A DNA stretch of 64,000 nt from 2-12-FULL-35-23 sp965196985 (GTDB lineage Bacteria; Pseudomonadota; Gammaproteobacteria; UBA12402). The position numbers and the translations under genes are program-made. The stretch's first letter is position 1. Every line of letters begins with the position of its first letter. The notes under the pieces are model-generated. The model was given only the letters and a program-made list of their open reading frames with translations, did no database searches and was not told where the DNA came from. Positions 1 to 9,197 of this stretch are shown here, piece after piece. Location: positions 55,721 to 119,720 of the forward strand of contig CBDALO010000064.1 of assembly GCA_965196985.1 (NCBI GenBank), written 5' to 3'.

Positions 1-450
1 AAATACAGCCGAACCTAAACCACGCTCATCAGATGTTAATAAATCAGTCCGATAAGCATCAATTGCAATATCTTGTGAAGCTGAAAAAAAAGCAGTTAAT
101 AAGGCAAGACAACCCAACAAATAAAGTGAAGATTTCACACCTACAATTGCCATAGCAACGATCGCTACAATCAATGCGATTTGCGAAATAATCATCCAAC
201 CACGTCGCCTACCTAGCAATGGCGGAACATAACGGTCCATTAATGGTGACCAAACGAACTTATATAGATAAGGAATTCCTACTAAGCTAAATAGACCTAT
301 ATCAATTAGTTTAACCCCAGCAGTAGTTAACCAGGCCTGTAAAGTTGTTGAAGTGAGTGAAAACGGCAACCCTGACGCAAAACCTAAAAAGATTAAAATC
401 CAGACATTACCACTCGTCCAGATTTGCTTCATTTTATATAACCAACCCAT
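1..450 (-). CDS. AmpG-like MFS permease (3' end outside window)
   Basis: Reading the minus strand from an ATG at 450 gives 150 open codons that run off the window. The N-terminus has alternating hydrophobic segments. The GFASGLPF, LQAWLTTAGV and GRRRGW stretches resemble the start of AmpG, the inner-membrane permease that imports anhydro-muropeptides for cell-wall recycling. The family is usually 400-500 residues, so only the first third is visible. No strong ribosome-binding site precedes the ATG, and a second ATG seven codons in is an alternative start. It is divergent from sdaA across about 100 bases. Family assignment is fairly secure; the exact substrate is inferred. Confidence 0.75.
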   Translation of the reverse strand, partial: MGWLYKMKQIWTSGNVWILIFLGFASGLPFSLTSTTLQAWLTTAGVKLIDIGLFSLVGIPYLYKFVWSPLMDRYVPPLLGRRRGWMIISQIALIVAIVAMAIVGVKSSLYLLGCLALLTAFFSASQDIAIDAYRTDLLTSDERGLGSAVF

Positions 451-549
451 ACTAGATCTACCATTACTTTATGATAAAATGCCTTCTATTATTCCTTAAA
501 AAACAATTTACTGCATGAAAAACATGCTAATTTTAATGTGGAAAACCCA

Positions 550-1938
550 ATGATTAGTATCTTTGATTTATTTTCTATCGGCCTCGGCCCTTCTAGCTCT
601 CATACCGTCGGCCCTATGCGTGCTGCCGCTCGTTTCAGCCAACAGCTATTAACTGACTCTATTCTTCCCCAAGTTAACAAGGTTAAGGTTGAAGTATTTG
701 GCTCTCTCGCTCACACTGGCCATGGTCACGCCACTGATAAGGCCATATTACTAGGCCTTGAAAACAACCTCCCTAAAGACGTTGACCCCGATCATGTTAA
801 TACTCGCTATCAAGCAATTCATGAAACACACCTTATTAATTTAAGCGGCAAAAAATTTCTTCCTTTTGAGCCAGCCACTGACTTGGTTTTCAACTATGAG
901 GACCTACTCCCTATACACACCAACGGAATGCGTTATCAAGCCTTTGACGAACAAAACAACCTACTATTAAGTAAAGACTATTATTCCATTGGCGGTGGGT
1001 TTATTATCTCCAGCGAAGAAAAGCTTGCTAATGAAAACAAGCCGTCGACTCACTTTCCCTATCCTTTTGATACAGCCAGTGAACTATTAGCGCTTTGCCA
1101 ACGTGAAAACAAAACTATTGCCGAGATTGTCTTTGCCAATGAAGCCAGCCTACGTCCAGAAGCTGAAGTACGTCAAGGCATTTTAAAAATCGCCTCTGTC
1201 ATGGAGGAGTCTATTCAACGTGGCTGCACTATAGAAGGAATTCTACCAGGTGGCTCAGAGGTTAAGCGCCGCGCGCCGGCCATGGCCTCAGCCTTAAAGG
1301 CTCGCCACCAAGCACCACTTTCTCACAAAGATATCGCCTGCCTAGACTGGCTTAACGTGTATGCCATTGCTGTTAATGAGGAAAATGCTGCAGGTAGTCG
1401 GGTAGTCACCGCTCCAACCAATGGTGCTGCTGGTGTTTTGCCTGCCGTATTACTTTATTACAAAAATTTTTATAACGACGTTAACGAACAAAACATTATT
1501 GACTACCTGCTAACAGCTGCAGCAATCGCTGCCTTATTTAAAAAAGGCGCGTCTATTTCAGCTGCAGAAGTAGGCTGCCAAGGTGAAGTTGGTGTTGCTT
1601 GTTCAATGGCTGCCGGTGCTTTAACCGCTATCTTAGGTGGCTCAGTTGAACAGGTTGAATCAGCAGCCGAAATTGCTATGGAGCATAATCTTGGTTTAAC
1701 CTGTGACCCTATTGGTGGATTAGTGCAGATCCCTTGTATAGAACGCAACGCTGTTGGCGCAACTAAAGCAGTTAATATTGCTCGACTTGCTTTAATGGAA
1801 AGCGGCACTGAAAAGAAAATTTCGCTCGACAAGGTAATTGAAACCATGCGCCGCACAGGGCTGGATATGAGCCACCATTACAAAGAAACGGCTTTAGGCG
1901 GACTCGCTAAAATTAAAGTTAACGTGGTTGAGTGTTAG
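550..1938 (+). CDS. sdaA: L-serine ammonia-lyase, single-chain iron-sulfur type
   Basis: It converts L-serine to pyruvate and ammonia in the cytoplasm using an oxygen-labile [4Fe-4S] cluster. The protein opens MISIFDLFSIGLGPSSSHTVGPM, as SdaA/SdaB proteins do: the beta-domain serine-loop motif GPSSSHTVGP lies near residue 15. The alpha domain carries the cluster cysteines in GCQGEVG, LTCDPIGG and IPCIERN. Length (462 residues) matches the 450-460 residue family. I chose the ATG at 550 because homologues start at this MIS; a GTG at 538 would add four residues. It stands alone, divergent from the AmpG-like gene. In some Legionellales serine is a major carbon source, which would fit, but that is inference. 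Confidence 0.93.
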   Translation: MISIFDLFSIGLGPSSSHTVGPMRAAARFSQQLLTDSILPQVNKVKVEVFGSLAHTGHGHATDKAILLGLENNLPKDVDPDHVNTRYQAIHETHLINLSGKKFLPFEPATDLVFNYEDLLPIHTNGMRYQAFDEQNNLLLSKDYYSIGGGFIISSEEKLANENKPSTHFPYPFDTASELLALCQRENKTIAEIVFANEASLRPEAEVRQGILKIASVMEESIQRGCTIEGILPGGSEVKRRAPAMASALKARHQAPLSHKDIACLDWLNVYAIAVNEENAAGSRVVTAPTNGAAGVLPAVLLYYKNFYNDVNEQNIIDYLLTAAAIAALFKKGASISAAEVGCQGEVGVACSMAAGALTAILGGSVEQVESAAEIAMEHNLGLTCDPIGGLVQIPCIERNAVGATKAVNIARLALMESGTEKKISLDKVIETMRRTGLDMSHHYKETALGGLAKIKVNVVEC

Positions 1939-2123
1939 CGTTGAAAGGAAGTCATGCAATTTATAAAGCAACACACAAATCAGTTTAAATCAAGTTATCT
2001 ATCCTGTTCTGCTATTTATGCAACAACGCCGTTCTAAGGAGGGGACGCACCAGTCAATTTGTGCCACAACTTAAAATCAACACACCGTCCAACAAACAAC
2101 CACTGACAAAGCGTTCCTTAGAG

Positions 2124-3026
2124 CTAAGAGACATATCCTATTGGCTGTGGCACTCCTAGTCCCATCTTGGCTATGTTGCCAGCTCGCTGCCAATTAATAA
2201 CAACCTTGCCTTTTTGCTGTTTAGCTGCAGCTTTAACCACTGCACGATAGCTCGGCTTACCTCGACCAGGAATGCTTAGATGAGCCTCTAAGTAAAGCGT
2301 CTTACCCTTCCAGCCAGCCTTATAAGGCTGATAAACAACTCGCACAGGTGTCCCAATCATCGTATGCAAATAAAGTTGTTGAATATCCGAATCGAACATA
2401 CGCACACAGCCCGCACTTACACGCTTACCAACACCGTTAGGGTCATTGGTTCCATGAATTAAATACGAACGCCAAGCTAATCGCATAGCATAATCGCCCA
2501 GAGGATTGTCAGGGCCAGCCGGCACAACTTCAGGTAACGGATAACCATACTTAGAAAGGAAATCAGCACGCACTGAAGGCGTTGGTTTCCAATCAGGATT
2601 TTCAGCTTTTGCAGTAATATGGGTTTTTCCTAAAGGAGTAGCCCACCCCTGCTTGCCAATCCCCACTGGGAAAGTAAACACCTCACGATGTCCTGGGACA
2701 TAGTAATACAAACGCATTTCAGCAAGGTTAATTACAACACCCTTATGCGGTGCTGCTGGCAAAATGTAACTAGTAGGGATAAGCAACTGTTGTGATGGGC
2801 TTAGCTTATCTAAGTTGACACCAGGGTTAGCTTCAACTAGCTCATAAAAACCAATGTCGTATTTCTGACTAATATCAACACGATTTTGCAAACCCACCGT
2901 CACTAACTGTGGTTCGCCAACAATATCATTAGGATATTTAGGTAAAGCGAACTCAAGCGCAAAACTTTTTACCACAAACAACAAACTAACCAGGCCAAGC
3001 CCTACCTGAACACATCTCTTTTTCAT
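2124..3026 (-). CDS. L,D-transpeptidase (YkuD domain) with LysM-like N-terminus
   Basis: This is an exported enzyme that cross-links peptidoglycan or attaches proteins to it. A signal peptide (MKKR followed by a hydrophobic run ending near SFA) opens the protein. A LysM-like stretch follows, with LSPSQQLLIPTSYILP, and then a YkuD catalytic domain with the conserved HGT...SAGCVRM motif, whose cysteine is the nucleophile. The start at 3026 is preferred over an ATG eight codons upstream because AAAGGTAG lies just before it and the signal peptide then begins correctly. It lies 28 bases downstream of the response-regulator gene on the same strand, so the two may be co-transcribed. Family call is strong; the exact reaction (YcbB-, ErfK- or YafK-like) is open. 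Confidence 0.9.
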   Translation of the reverse strand: MKKRCVQVGLGLVSLLFVVKSFALEFALPKYPNDIVGEPQLVTVGLQNRVDISQKYDIGFYELVEANPGVNLDKLSPSQQLLIPTSYILPAAPHKGVVINLAEMRLYYYVPGHREVFTFPVGIGKQGWATPLGKTHITAKAENPDWKPTPSVRADFLSKYGYPLPEVVPAGPDNPLGDYAMRLAWRSYLIHGTNDPNGVGKRVSAGCVRMFDSDIQQLYLHTMIGTPVRVVYQPYKAGWKGKTLYLEAHLSIPGRGKPSYRAVVKAAAKQQKGKVVINWQRAGNIAKMGLGVPQPIGYVS

Positions 3027-3054
3027 GCTTCTACCTTTAATAACAAACAACCCT

Positions 3055-3447
3055 CTAGCCCACCATCATTTTAACTAAGCGTAACAACTGCTCAGGCTCA
3101 ACAGGCTTTGTTAAGTACTCCTGCGCGCCAGCCTCTAAAGCAGTAACGATAGCCTCATTATCAGCTACTGCTGTTAACATAATGACTGGCACCTCTGTTG
3201 CTTGGTTCTCTACATTTCGCCAATGTAAAAAATCAAGCCCATCCATTTCAGGCATAATACTATCGAGTAAAATAAGATTAATAGGAAAGCTCTTCTGCTC
3301 TATTAACTCAACTGCTTGCTTACCATTTTGGCAAGCATGTACTTTGTAACCTGCTTGCTGCAAAGTATCCGTTATTACTTTAGAGCTAATTGGTTCATCC
3401 TCAACCAGTAAAATACTATGTTCTCCCACCTCAAAAAGCCCCCACAT
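3055..3447 (-). CDS. Stand-alone response regulator receiver (CheY-like)
   Basis: A 130-residue protein that is essentially one receiver domain. It has the acidic pair in LLVEDE (E16, D17), the phospho-acceptor aspartate D62 in LILLDSIMPEMDG, T91 in IMLTA and K113 in LTKP. There is no output domain, so it probably acts by protein contact in a phosphorelay. No histidine kinase is adjacent in the window. The first ATG has no obvious ribosome-binding site, and a GTG seven codons in is possible. It precedes the L,D-transpeptidase on the same strand. Partner and role cannot be told from sequence. Confidence 0.88.
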   Translation of the reverse strand: MWGLFEVGEHSILLVEDEPISSKVITDTLQQAGYKVHACQNGKQAVELIEQKSFPINLILLDSIMPEMDGLDFLHWRNVENQATEVPVIMLTAVADNEAIVTALEAGAQEYLTKPVEPEQLLRLVKMMVG

Positions 3448-3577
3448 CCCATTTAAAGCAATCAGTTTACCGGTTGTTATTAATATTGCAAAGGGATGCT
3501 GTTAAGAAACACCTTTGGAAAAAACGACGAAACGGTTACAATAACGCCCTTTGTTTAACCTTAGCAAAGGAGCCCCT

Positions 3578-4765
3578 ATGCTCTTACGTGTTATTGGCAG
3601 CATTTTGCTCATTGTTGGCACATCCATTGGCGCAGGTATCCTCGCCCTACCTATGGTCACTGCTGCTGGTGGATTTTACTATGCTTGCTTATTACTGCTA
3701 GCTTGTTGGTGCGTAATGACTCTAGGTGCCTTTTTCTTATTGGAAGTAAACTATCGCCTCCCCCTCAATAGCAACTTAATTACCATGGCAAAAAGCACCT
3801 TAGGTGTACCAGGACAGCTCATTGCCTGGATCACTTATTTACTTTTGCTGTATGCCTTAATTTCAGCCTATCTGTCTGGTGGTACTGACGTTGTGCATAG
3901 CCTATTAGGGCTAGCTCATCTTACAGTAACCACCTGTTTTAGCAGCCTACTTTTTCTTGTGATATTAGGATTAGTAGTTTATCTAGGCATTCGTAGTGTT
4001 GATTGGGTCAATCGCTTATTGATGATAGCGAAAATAGCCTTATTTTTGCTACTAGTAGCTGTTATTACGCCTAAGGTTAATTCCCACCTTTTGCAACTTG
4101 GTCACCCGCTAAAACTGCTTCCCGCTATTATGGTAGTAATTACTTCGTTTGGGTTTGCCATCATTGTGCCAAGCTTGCGAGTTTATTTAAAAAACGACCT
4201 GAAGAAAATGCGTTTAGCACTTTTCATTGGCAGCCTAGTTGCCTTAGTTGCTTATTTTCTTTGGATCCTTATTATCCAAGGCAGTATTGATAGCCAACAA
4301 CTTCACCATATTGCAGGCTCAAAACATGCAATTAGCTCACTAACTAATACACTAATACAAAAGCTAAATAGCCCATCGCTGGCCTCATGGATACATGGCT
4401 TCACCTCAATTTGCATGATCACTTCTTTTCTTGGTGTATCACTGAGTTTGTTTGACTTCTTAGCAGATGGCTTACAGGTCAAAAAAGAAGGAAAAGGTAA
4501 ATTGCTTATCGCACTTATCACTTTTTTGCCGCCATTGCTAATAGTGCTTTTTATGCCCAGTATTTTTATAACAGCACTGGCTTACGCCGGGATTTTCTGT
4601 GTAATCTTGCTTATTTTATTGCCAGCCATTATGGTATGGCGCTCACGCAAACAATCCGCTACACAGCAAATAAGCTATCAAGTGCGGGGCGGGAAGTGGT
4701 TAGTTTTATTAGTATTACTGGCTGCAATCGTTTTATTAGGTATAGCTATTGTTTATTCAGGCTAA
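3578..4765 (+). CDS. Aromatic amino-acid permease (TyrP/Mtr, HAAAP family)
   Basis: An inner-membrane transporter with about 11 hydrophobic helices and the HAAAP opening LLIVGTSIGAGILALPMVTAAGG near residues 9-31. This family takes up tyrosine or tryptophan by proton symport. The length, 395 residues, matches TyrP. The ATG at 3578 is chosen because AAAGGAG sits five bases upstream; an upstream in-frame start at 3551 lacks this. It runs divergently from the response-regulator gene and is followed by a dispersed repeat. Intracellular Legionellales often carry several such permeases, but substrate choice here is inference. Confidence 0.88.
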   Translation: MLLRVIGSILLIVGTSIGAGILALPMVTAAGGFYYACLLLLACWCVMTLGAFFLLEVNYRLPLNSNLITMAKSTLGVPGQLIAWITYLLLLYALISAYLSGGTDVVHSLLGLAHLTVTTCFSSLLFLVILGLVVYLGIRSVDWVNRLLMIAKIALFLLLVAVITPKVNSHLLQLGHPLKLLPAIMVVITSFGFAIIVPSLRVYLKNDLKKMRLALFIGSLVALVAYFLWILIIQGSIDSQQLHHIAGSKHAISSLTNTLIQKLNSPSLASWIHGFTSICMITSFLGVSLSLFDFLADGLQVKKEGKGKLLIALITFLPPLLIVLFMPSIFITALAYAGIFCVILLILLPAIMVWRSRKQSATQQISYQVRGGKWLVLLVLLAAIVLLGIAIVYSG

Positions 4766-4770
4766 TTACA

Positions 4771-4992
4771 AGAAAAAATCTGGGACTTTTTGTTGAGTTA
4801 AACCTGAAAAAGGTCAGATTTGTTCATTAGCAAGGCGGGCCGAGAACCAGCGCGGCAAGGAATGGATCTCCGCCGGAGCCTGTCCTCTGCGAAGGTGGGG
4901 GACGGGGATGACAACTTCGTTGTCACATGAGAACTGGAAATGCAGGCCCTTTACTGCTAACGGACAAATATGGCGTTTTTCAAGTTTAACTT
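4771..4992. repeat. Dispersed repeat family 1, copy 1 (MITE-like)
   Basis: About 220 bases without coding potential, whose ends are inverted repeats: GAGTTAAACCTGAAAAAGGT at the left, and a right end reading GTTAAACTTGAAAAACGCC on the opposite strand. Two other copies lie at 8917-9082 and 47822-48018, both in the opposite orientation. The interior contains self-complementary blocks, for example GACAACTTCGTTGTC, so the transcript would fold strongly. It sits directly in front of the DAK2-DegV gene and could affect its expression. The resemblance to a non-autonomous transposon is inferred from the terminal repeats. Confidence 0.75.
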
Positions 4993-5036
4993 GACGTAAC
5001 TAACGCCAGTATGAAGAATACTGGCCTTTTATTAAG

Positions 5037-6899
5037 ATGGATGGATCTATGCACTCTGCTCAAATTGACGGTACTTTAGTAAAAAACGCCATTATTACTG
5101 GCGCCCAAAATGTAATTGAGCACCAAGAGTTCCTTAATAAGATTAACGTCTTTCCTGTCCCTGATGGTGATACCGGTAGTAATATGGCTGCAGCTTTTGA
5201 AAGTATTGTTGAAACGCTCTTTGAGCTACCTGATAATCTAGCCATTACTGAAATTTGCCACCATGCTGCTGATGCCGCTTTAAACGGCTCTCGTGGCAAC
5301 TCGGGCGCCATCCTTGCCCAATTTTTTCAAGGTTTCTATGAGGGTCTAGGTCAGCACCATAAAATTGGCATGGAAAAATTTGCCGAAGCTGCAGTAAGTG
5401 CTGCAACAGCCGCTCATAATGCTATTAGCAATCCAGTCGAGGGCACTATCATTACTGTTATGCGTGACTGGGCAACTTGGGTCAGCCAGAATTGGAATCA
5501 ACTCTCTAACTTCTTAGACCTCTTTGAGCAGTCTCTTAGCGCAGCAAAGAAATCACTTGAACATACCACTGACCAACTAAAAGTATTATCAAAAAACCAC
5601 GTCGTTGATGCTGGTGCGCAAGGGTTTTATTATTTTATCGAGGGCGTTACGCTTTTTGTCCGCACCGGCAAGCTGCCACAACAGCAAAATAAGAACCAAC
5701 CTAAAGATGCTCCTGATGAAACTTCAGCACGTTTATTTAAATCAGAAACCAACGAACGCTTACATTTAGGTGCACATGGCATGCACGGTGATGACCTAGA
5801 GCACCAATACTGTACTGAGTGTATTATTCACGGCGATAATCTTGACGTTGCAAAGGTCAAAGCCAAAGTAGCACGTTGGGGCAGCTCGTTCGTTATTGTT
5901 GGCGGCCGCAATAAAATTAAAATTCATATCCATACCAATGCACCGGACAAAGTCTTCAAAGATGCTAACTTTTTCGGGGAGCTACTAGAGACAAAAGCTG
6001 ATGATATGTGGGCACAGTATCGCGCCAACATTAACTTCCATTTAAATAAAAAAGTCGCTTTAGTGACCGACACTTCCTGTAACCTACCGCAAGAGCTCAT
6101 GGTGCGTTACAACATCATCACCGTGCCCTTACAACTTATTATTAATCAAAAAGTTTATCTCGATCGCGTTAATTTATCTCCCGATGACTTTTTTGAGAAG
6201 CTAAACGACCCCAATAACAAAATCACCACGTCACAACCAGCCACTAATGATATTAAAGCCACCTTCAACAAGGCATTAAGTAACTCGTCCACTGCCATTG
6301 GTATTTTTGTTTCTGACAAGCTTAGCGGTACTTTTCGTAGTATTGCTCACGTGGCCAAACAATACGAAGATGAAGAGCTATCATTATTTGACTCGCGCAG
6401 CGCAACAAGCGGACTAGGATTAATCGTGCTCGAAGCAGCTAAGGCCATTCAACAAGGCCAGCCCCTTGCCTCAATTAAAAAATCAATTCAGGATAATATC
6501 GCCTACACCTGCAACTTTATTGCCTTCTCAACACTTAAACATGCCATAAAAGGTGGGCGTGTCAGTAAATCAACTGGCTTAGTCGCTCAGTTGTTTAAAC
6601 TGCTCCCTATTATCAAACTGGATTCTTCAGGTAAAGTAGAAAAAATTGGCATGGGCTTTGGCCAACATAACACTCAGAAAAAAATGCTGAAAAAAGCTAT
6701 CCGTTATGCGCAGTCGTTTAAAGACCAAGAGCTGTTAATCGCTCACGCCGATGCCTTGGGCGCGGCCAAACGCCTACATCGCCAACTACGCAAACGCTTC
6801 CCTGACAAAACAATACATATCGTTGAGATCACCCCTATCCTAGCTACACACTCAGGTCCTGGGGCACTTTGTATTTCGGTGTTGGGGAAGACTTGTTAA
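5037..6899 (+). CDS. DAK2-DegV fusion protein (fatty-acid kinase-like)
   Basis: A 620-residue cytoplasmic protein joining two domains that are separate proteins in Gram-positive bacteria. Residues 1-210 are a DAK2/DhaL-type nucleotide-binding domain with the signature NVFPVPDGDTGSNM. Residues 335-620 are a DegV/FakB-like lipid-binding domain (VALVTDTSCNLP, SDKLSGTFRSI, KGGRVS). By analogy with FakA/FakB it may phosphorylate exogenous fatty acids, which would suit a host-associated bacterium, but activity is inferred. The ATG at 5037 is used; an ATG four codons later, preceded by GGATGGA, is equally plausible. The stop overlaps the last bases of the convergent DUF1499 gene. Confidence 0.88.
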   Translation: MDGSMHSAQIDGTLVKNAIITGAQNVIEHQEFLNKINVFPVPDGDTGSNMAAAFESIVETLFELPDNLAITEICHHAADAALNGSRGNSGAILAQFFQGFYEGLGQHHKIGMEKFAEAAVSAATAAHNAISNPVEGTIITVMRDWATWVSQNWNQLSNFLDLFEQSLSAAKKSLEHTTDQLKVLSKNHVVDAGAQGFYYFIEGVTLFVRTGKLPQQQNKNQPKDAPDETSARLFKSETNERLHLGAHGMHGDDLEHQYCTECIIHGDNLDVAKVKAKVARWGSSFVIVGGRNKIKIHIHTNAPDKVFKDANFFGELLETKADDMWAQYRANINFHLNKKVALVTDTSCNLPQELMVRYNIITVPLQLIINQKVYLDRVNLSPDDFFEKLNDPNNKITTSQPATNDIKATFNKALSNSSTAIGIFVSDKLSGTFRSIAHVAKQYEDEELSLFDSRSATSGLGLIVLEAAKAIQQGQPLASIKKSIQDNIAYTCNFIAFSTLKHAIKGGRVSKSTGLVAQLFKLLPIIKLDSSGKVEKIGMGFGQHNTQKKMLKKAIRYAQSFKDQELLIAHADALGAAKRLHRQLRKRFPDKTIHIVEITPILATHSGPGALCISVLGKTC

Positions 6900-7369
6900 C
6901 GGCAGTGATATACACTAGAGCGTGCGACAACTCCACCCCTAAATAAATTCGAACTGTTTTTTAAGCTTGATAAGACAGTTAAAATCCGGCGTTGATTACA
7001 ACCAAAGTCTGTCGAGCCTAAGACTGAATAGCTATAGAGCAACAAGGTTGACCGGCTTTCCCCCTGAGGAAAAAACTGCACAATCAAATAATCCGTAAAA
7101 CGCCATAGCCAAGTTTGGCAAACATAGTGATAGCGATGTAGTTTTTTAGAAGAACTGCGTAGTTTTACTCGTGGCTGTTGCTTAATCATACGATGCCAAG
7201 CCGCCTCTAACTCTTCTACTTGGCAATCAAATATCGGTGAGGAGGGATTAGATAAAATAGGAAAAATATCCAATGGCGCTAATAGAAAGTAGTTATTTGT
7301 CTTTGGGTATTGCATTTCATTAAAATTGATTTCTTCCGGCAGTACTGTATTACGCTTTAATAATCCCAT
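6896..7369 (-). CDS. DUF1499 family protein
   Basis: A 157-residue protein with the layout of DUF1499 proteins: a conserved CQVEELEAAWHRMIKQQPRV stretch, a central YHYVCQTWLWRFTDYLIVQFFP segment, and a C-terminal Arg/Ser-rich end (GGVVARSSVYHCR). No signal peptide is evident. Function of the family is unknown. It follows the SDR gene by one base on the same strand, so the two are almost certainly one transcript. Its stop overlaps the end of the DAK2-DegV gene by four bases in convergent orientation. Confidence 0.8.
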   Translation of the reverse strand: MGLLKRNTVLPEEINFNEMQYPKTNNYFLLAPLDIFPILSNPSSPIFDCQVEELEAAWHRMIKQQPRVKLRSSSKKLHRYHYVCQTWLWRFTDYLIVQFFPQGESRSTLLLYSYSVLGSTDFGCNQRRILTVLSSLKNSSNLFRGGVVARSSVYHCR

Positions 7370-7370
7370 A

Positions 7371-8123
7371 TCAACGTACCTTACTCATTAGCCACAGATA
7401 AAACGAATTAGGCAAAATGTTTAAAAACCTCACCATACCACTAAACAAGCCCGGATAACAAAGCAACGCTTTTCGTTTTGGTAGCTTATTAGCAATAATT
7501 TTTGCTGATTGTTCAGCATCCATTAAAAACGGCATAGGAAAATCATTCTTATCTGTAAGTGGCGTCTTAACAAAACCCGGACAAAGCGTTGTTACTGTAA
7601 TATTCGTTTTATAAAGTTGTGCAGACAAACCCTGCATCATGCTTCGCACCGCGGCTTTAGAGGCACAATAAGACTCTGCTTGCGGAATACCACCAAAACC
7701 AGCCAAGCTTGCCATCGCAACAATGTGGCCTGTTTTTTGTTTTAAGAAACAAGGAAGTACAGCCTCAATACCGTAAGCGATAGCTAATAAATTGATATCG
7801 ATAGTTTCTTTAAAACCATCAGCAAAATGCCTTAGACTTGCACGCTGACTAATACCTGCATTAAAGATTGCTATATCTAGCTGTTGGTAATGATCCAGGA
7901 TAGCGGCAACAGCACAATGGCTTGCCTCCCGATTGGTAGCATCAAAGGTTTGAACAAAAACACGATCTGCTTCCATTTTGCTAGCCAGCTCATTTAATGC
8001 CTGTTGATTTCGCCCTGAAATAACTAACTTAGCCCCTTTTGTATAAAGCTCTTTTGCTAATGCTTTACCAATACCTGAAGACGCTCCTGTTATCCAGATT
8101 ACTTTGCCTTGGTAGTAAGTCAC
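7371..8123 (-). CDS. Short-chain dehydrogenase/reductase (SDR)
   Basis: A 250-residue NAD(P)-dependent oxidoreductase with a Rossmann fold. The cofactor motif TGASSGIGKAL is at residues 12-22, NAG appears near residue 90, the catalytic serine is in VAMASLAGFGG, and YCASKAA supplies the catalytic Tyr and Lys. The C-terminal stretch LNILPNSFYLWLMSK is hydrophobic and may associate with membrane. The substrate is not determined by sequence; membrane-tailed SDRs of this kind often act on lipids or retinoid-like substrates. It is the first gene of a probable two-gene unit with the DUF1499 gene. Confidence 0.87.
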   Translation of the reverse strand: MTYYQGKVIWITGASSGIGKALAKELYTKGAKLVISGRNQQALNELASKMEADRVFVQTFDATNREASHCAVAAILDHYQQLDIAIFNAGISQRASLRHFADGFKETIDINLLAIAYGIEAVLPCFLKQKTGHIVAMASLAGFGGIPQAESYCASKAAVRSMMQGLSAQLYKTNITVTTLCPGFVKTPLTDKNDFPMPFLMDAEQSAKIIANKLPKRKALLCYPGLFSGMVRFLNILPNSFYLWLMSKVR

Positions 8124-8170
8124 CTATTTAGCTCCTTGCTTTTCTAGCTTTATACAAATTAGACTAACGC

Positions 8171-8370
8171 TTTTAAATCCCCCGCCTCGCATCCGCTCGG
8201 CCGCCCCTTTTGAATCAAAGGGGGCTATTTTTTCCTAAACCTCACAACAAACAGCAAACCTCTTAGTACAGCCCCTTACTTAGCTTTTCTAGCGCGTCCC
8301 CTCGAATAAAATCTCTCCTAGCACGTCCCTTCCTTAGAATAAGGAAGGCTAGGATGGATTATAAAAACAA
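8171..8370. repeat. Dispersed repeat family 3, copy 1, with terminator-like hairpin
   Basis: About 200 non-coding bases between yajQ and the SDR gene. They resemble 10314-10506 along their whole length (TTTAAATCCCCC at one end, then a CCCC/GGGG hairpin, a CTTAGTAC block, a CTTAGCTTTTCTAG block and a CCTTAGAA block near the other end). The hairpin at 8204-8224 (CCCCTTT, short loop, AAAGGGG) is followed by CTATTTTTT, so it could terminate plus-strand transcription. Either a mobile repeat or a duplicated intergenic module. Confidence 0.65.
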
Positions 8371-8382
8371 GCAACTTCCTTA

Positions 8383-8865
8383 TTAATCACGAAAATTCTC
8401 AAACTGCAAAGGCAAGTCAAGCTTTTGCTCTTTAAGAAAAGCTATCGTTGTCTGTAAGTCATCGCGCTTCTTGCCAGTAACTCGTACTTGCTCACCTTGC
8501 ACACTAGTCTGAACTTTAAGCTTCTGGTCTTTAATCAGCTTACCTAGTTTTTTCGCCAACTCTTTATCAATACCCTGCTTAACCGTTACCTCTTGCTTAG
8601 CTTCACTCAGATTGCTACTCACCTCACCAAATTCTAAGGCACGAATGTCTAGTTGGCGCTTAGCCATTTTATTTTGCAAAATATCACTCATTTGCTTCAC
8701 CTGAAAATCGCTAGGCGCTATTAAAATGATAACAGCTTCGGTCAGTTCAAATCTGGCATTACTGCCTTTAAAGTCAAAGCGATTGGTAATTTCACGATTA
8801 GCCTGATCTACAGCGTTGGTTAGCTCGTGCTGGTCAACTTTAGAAACGATATCAAATGATGTCAT
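8383..8865 (-). CDS. yajQ: YajQ family nucleotide-binding protein
   Basis: A 160-residue cytoplasmic protein that matches YajQ over its full length: it opens SFDIVSKVDQHELTNAVDQA, continues REITNRFDFKGSN, and ends LQTTIAFLKEQKLDLPLQFENFRD. The family has two ferredoxin-like halves and binds nucleotides; in Xanthomonas and Pseudomonas a homologue acts as a cyclic-di-GMP receptor. Whether it senses cyclic-di-GMP here cannot be seen. It lies alone, between two dispersed repeats. Confidence 0.93.
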   Translation of the reverse strand: MTSFDIVSKVDQHELTNAVDQANREITNRFDFKGSNARFELTEAVIILIAPSDFQVKQMSDILQNKMAKRQLDIRALEFGEVSSNLSEAKQEVTVKQGIDKELAKKLGKLIKDQKLKVQTSVQGEQVRVTGKKRDDLQTTIAFLKEQKLDLPLQFENFRD

Positions 8866-8916
8866 GCTTGGCTCCCTGAAGGTTTAATGCTCCACACCTT
8901 AGCATACTTCACAAAT

Positions 8917-9082
8917 AGTTAAACCTGAAAAACGCCATATTTGCCTGCTGGCTGTGTTGGGCCTGCGCTTCCAGTGCTCATGTACGTCTATGTACACTCC
9001 GCGCTGGTTCTCGGCCCGCCTTGCCAGCAAACAAATCTGACCTTTTTCAAATTTAACTCAACAAAAATCCCCAGATTTTTGT
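8917..9082. repeat. Dispersed repeat family 1, copy 2 (short form)
   Basis: Ends match the other family 1 copies: AGTTAAACCTGAAAAACGCC at the left; at the right CTTTTTCAAATTTAACTCAAC followed by AAAAATCCCCAGATTTTTG. The interior differs from copies 1 and 3: the roughly 70-base GC-rich block around GACAACGAAGTTGTC is replaced by a short palindromic ATGTACGTCTATGTAC. The family therefore has a long and a short version. It lies between yajQ and dinB. A short open frame across it is not a gene. Confidence 0.75.
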
Positions 9083-9197
9083 TATTAGTTAGCCCTTTAC
9101 TGCGAAACCTCACCCACACAAGCTTTGTTTAACTTCTCGTCGTATTCAACTCAAAAGAATTCACCTGGCTAACTAAATAGTATGCGAGCCTTCCGCA

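Noticed and set aside
1503..1856. 117-codon minus-strand frame inside sdaA
   Set aside because: Antisense shadow of a well-conserved gene; composition follows sdaA codon bias.
1939..2123. Possible repeat remnant downstream of sdaA (CTAAGGAGGGGACG resembles family 3)
   Set aside because: Similarity limited to about 15 bases; no ends recognisable.
8941..9132. 63-codon frame in front of dinB
   Set aside because: It lies across repeat family 1 copy 2 and matches non-coding copies elsewhere in other contexts; no ribosome-binding site.
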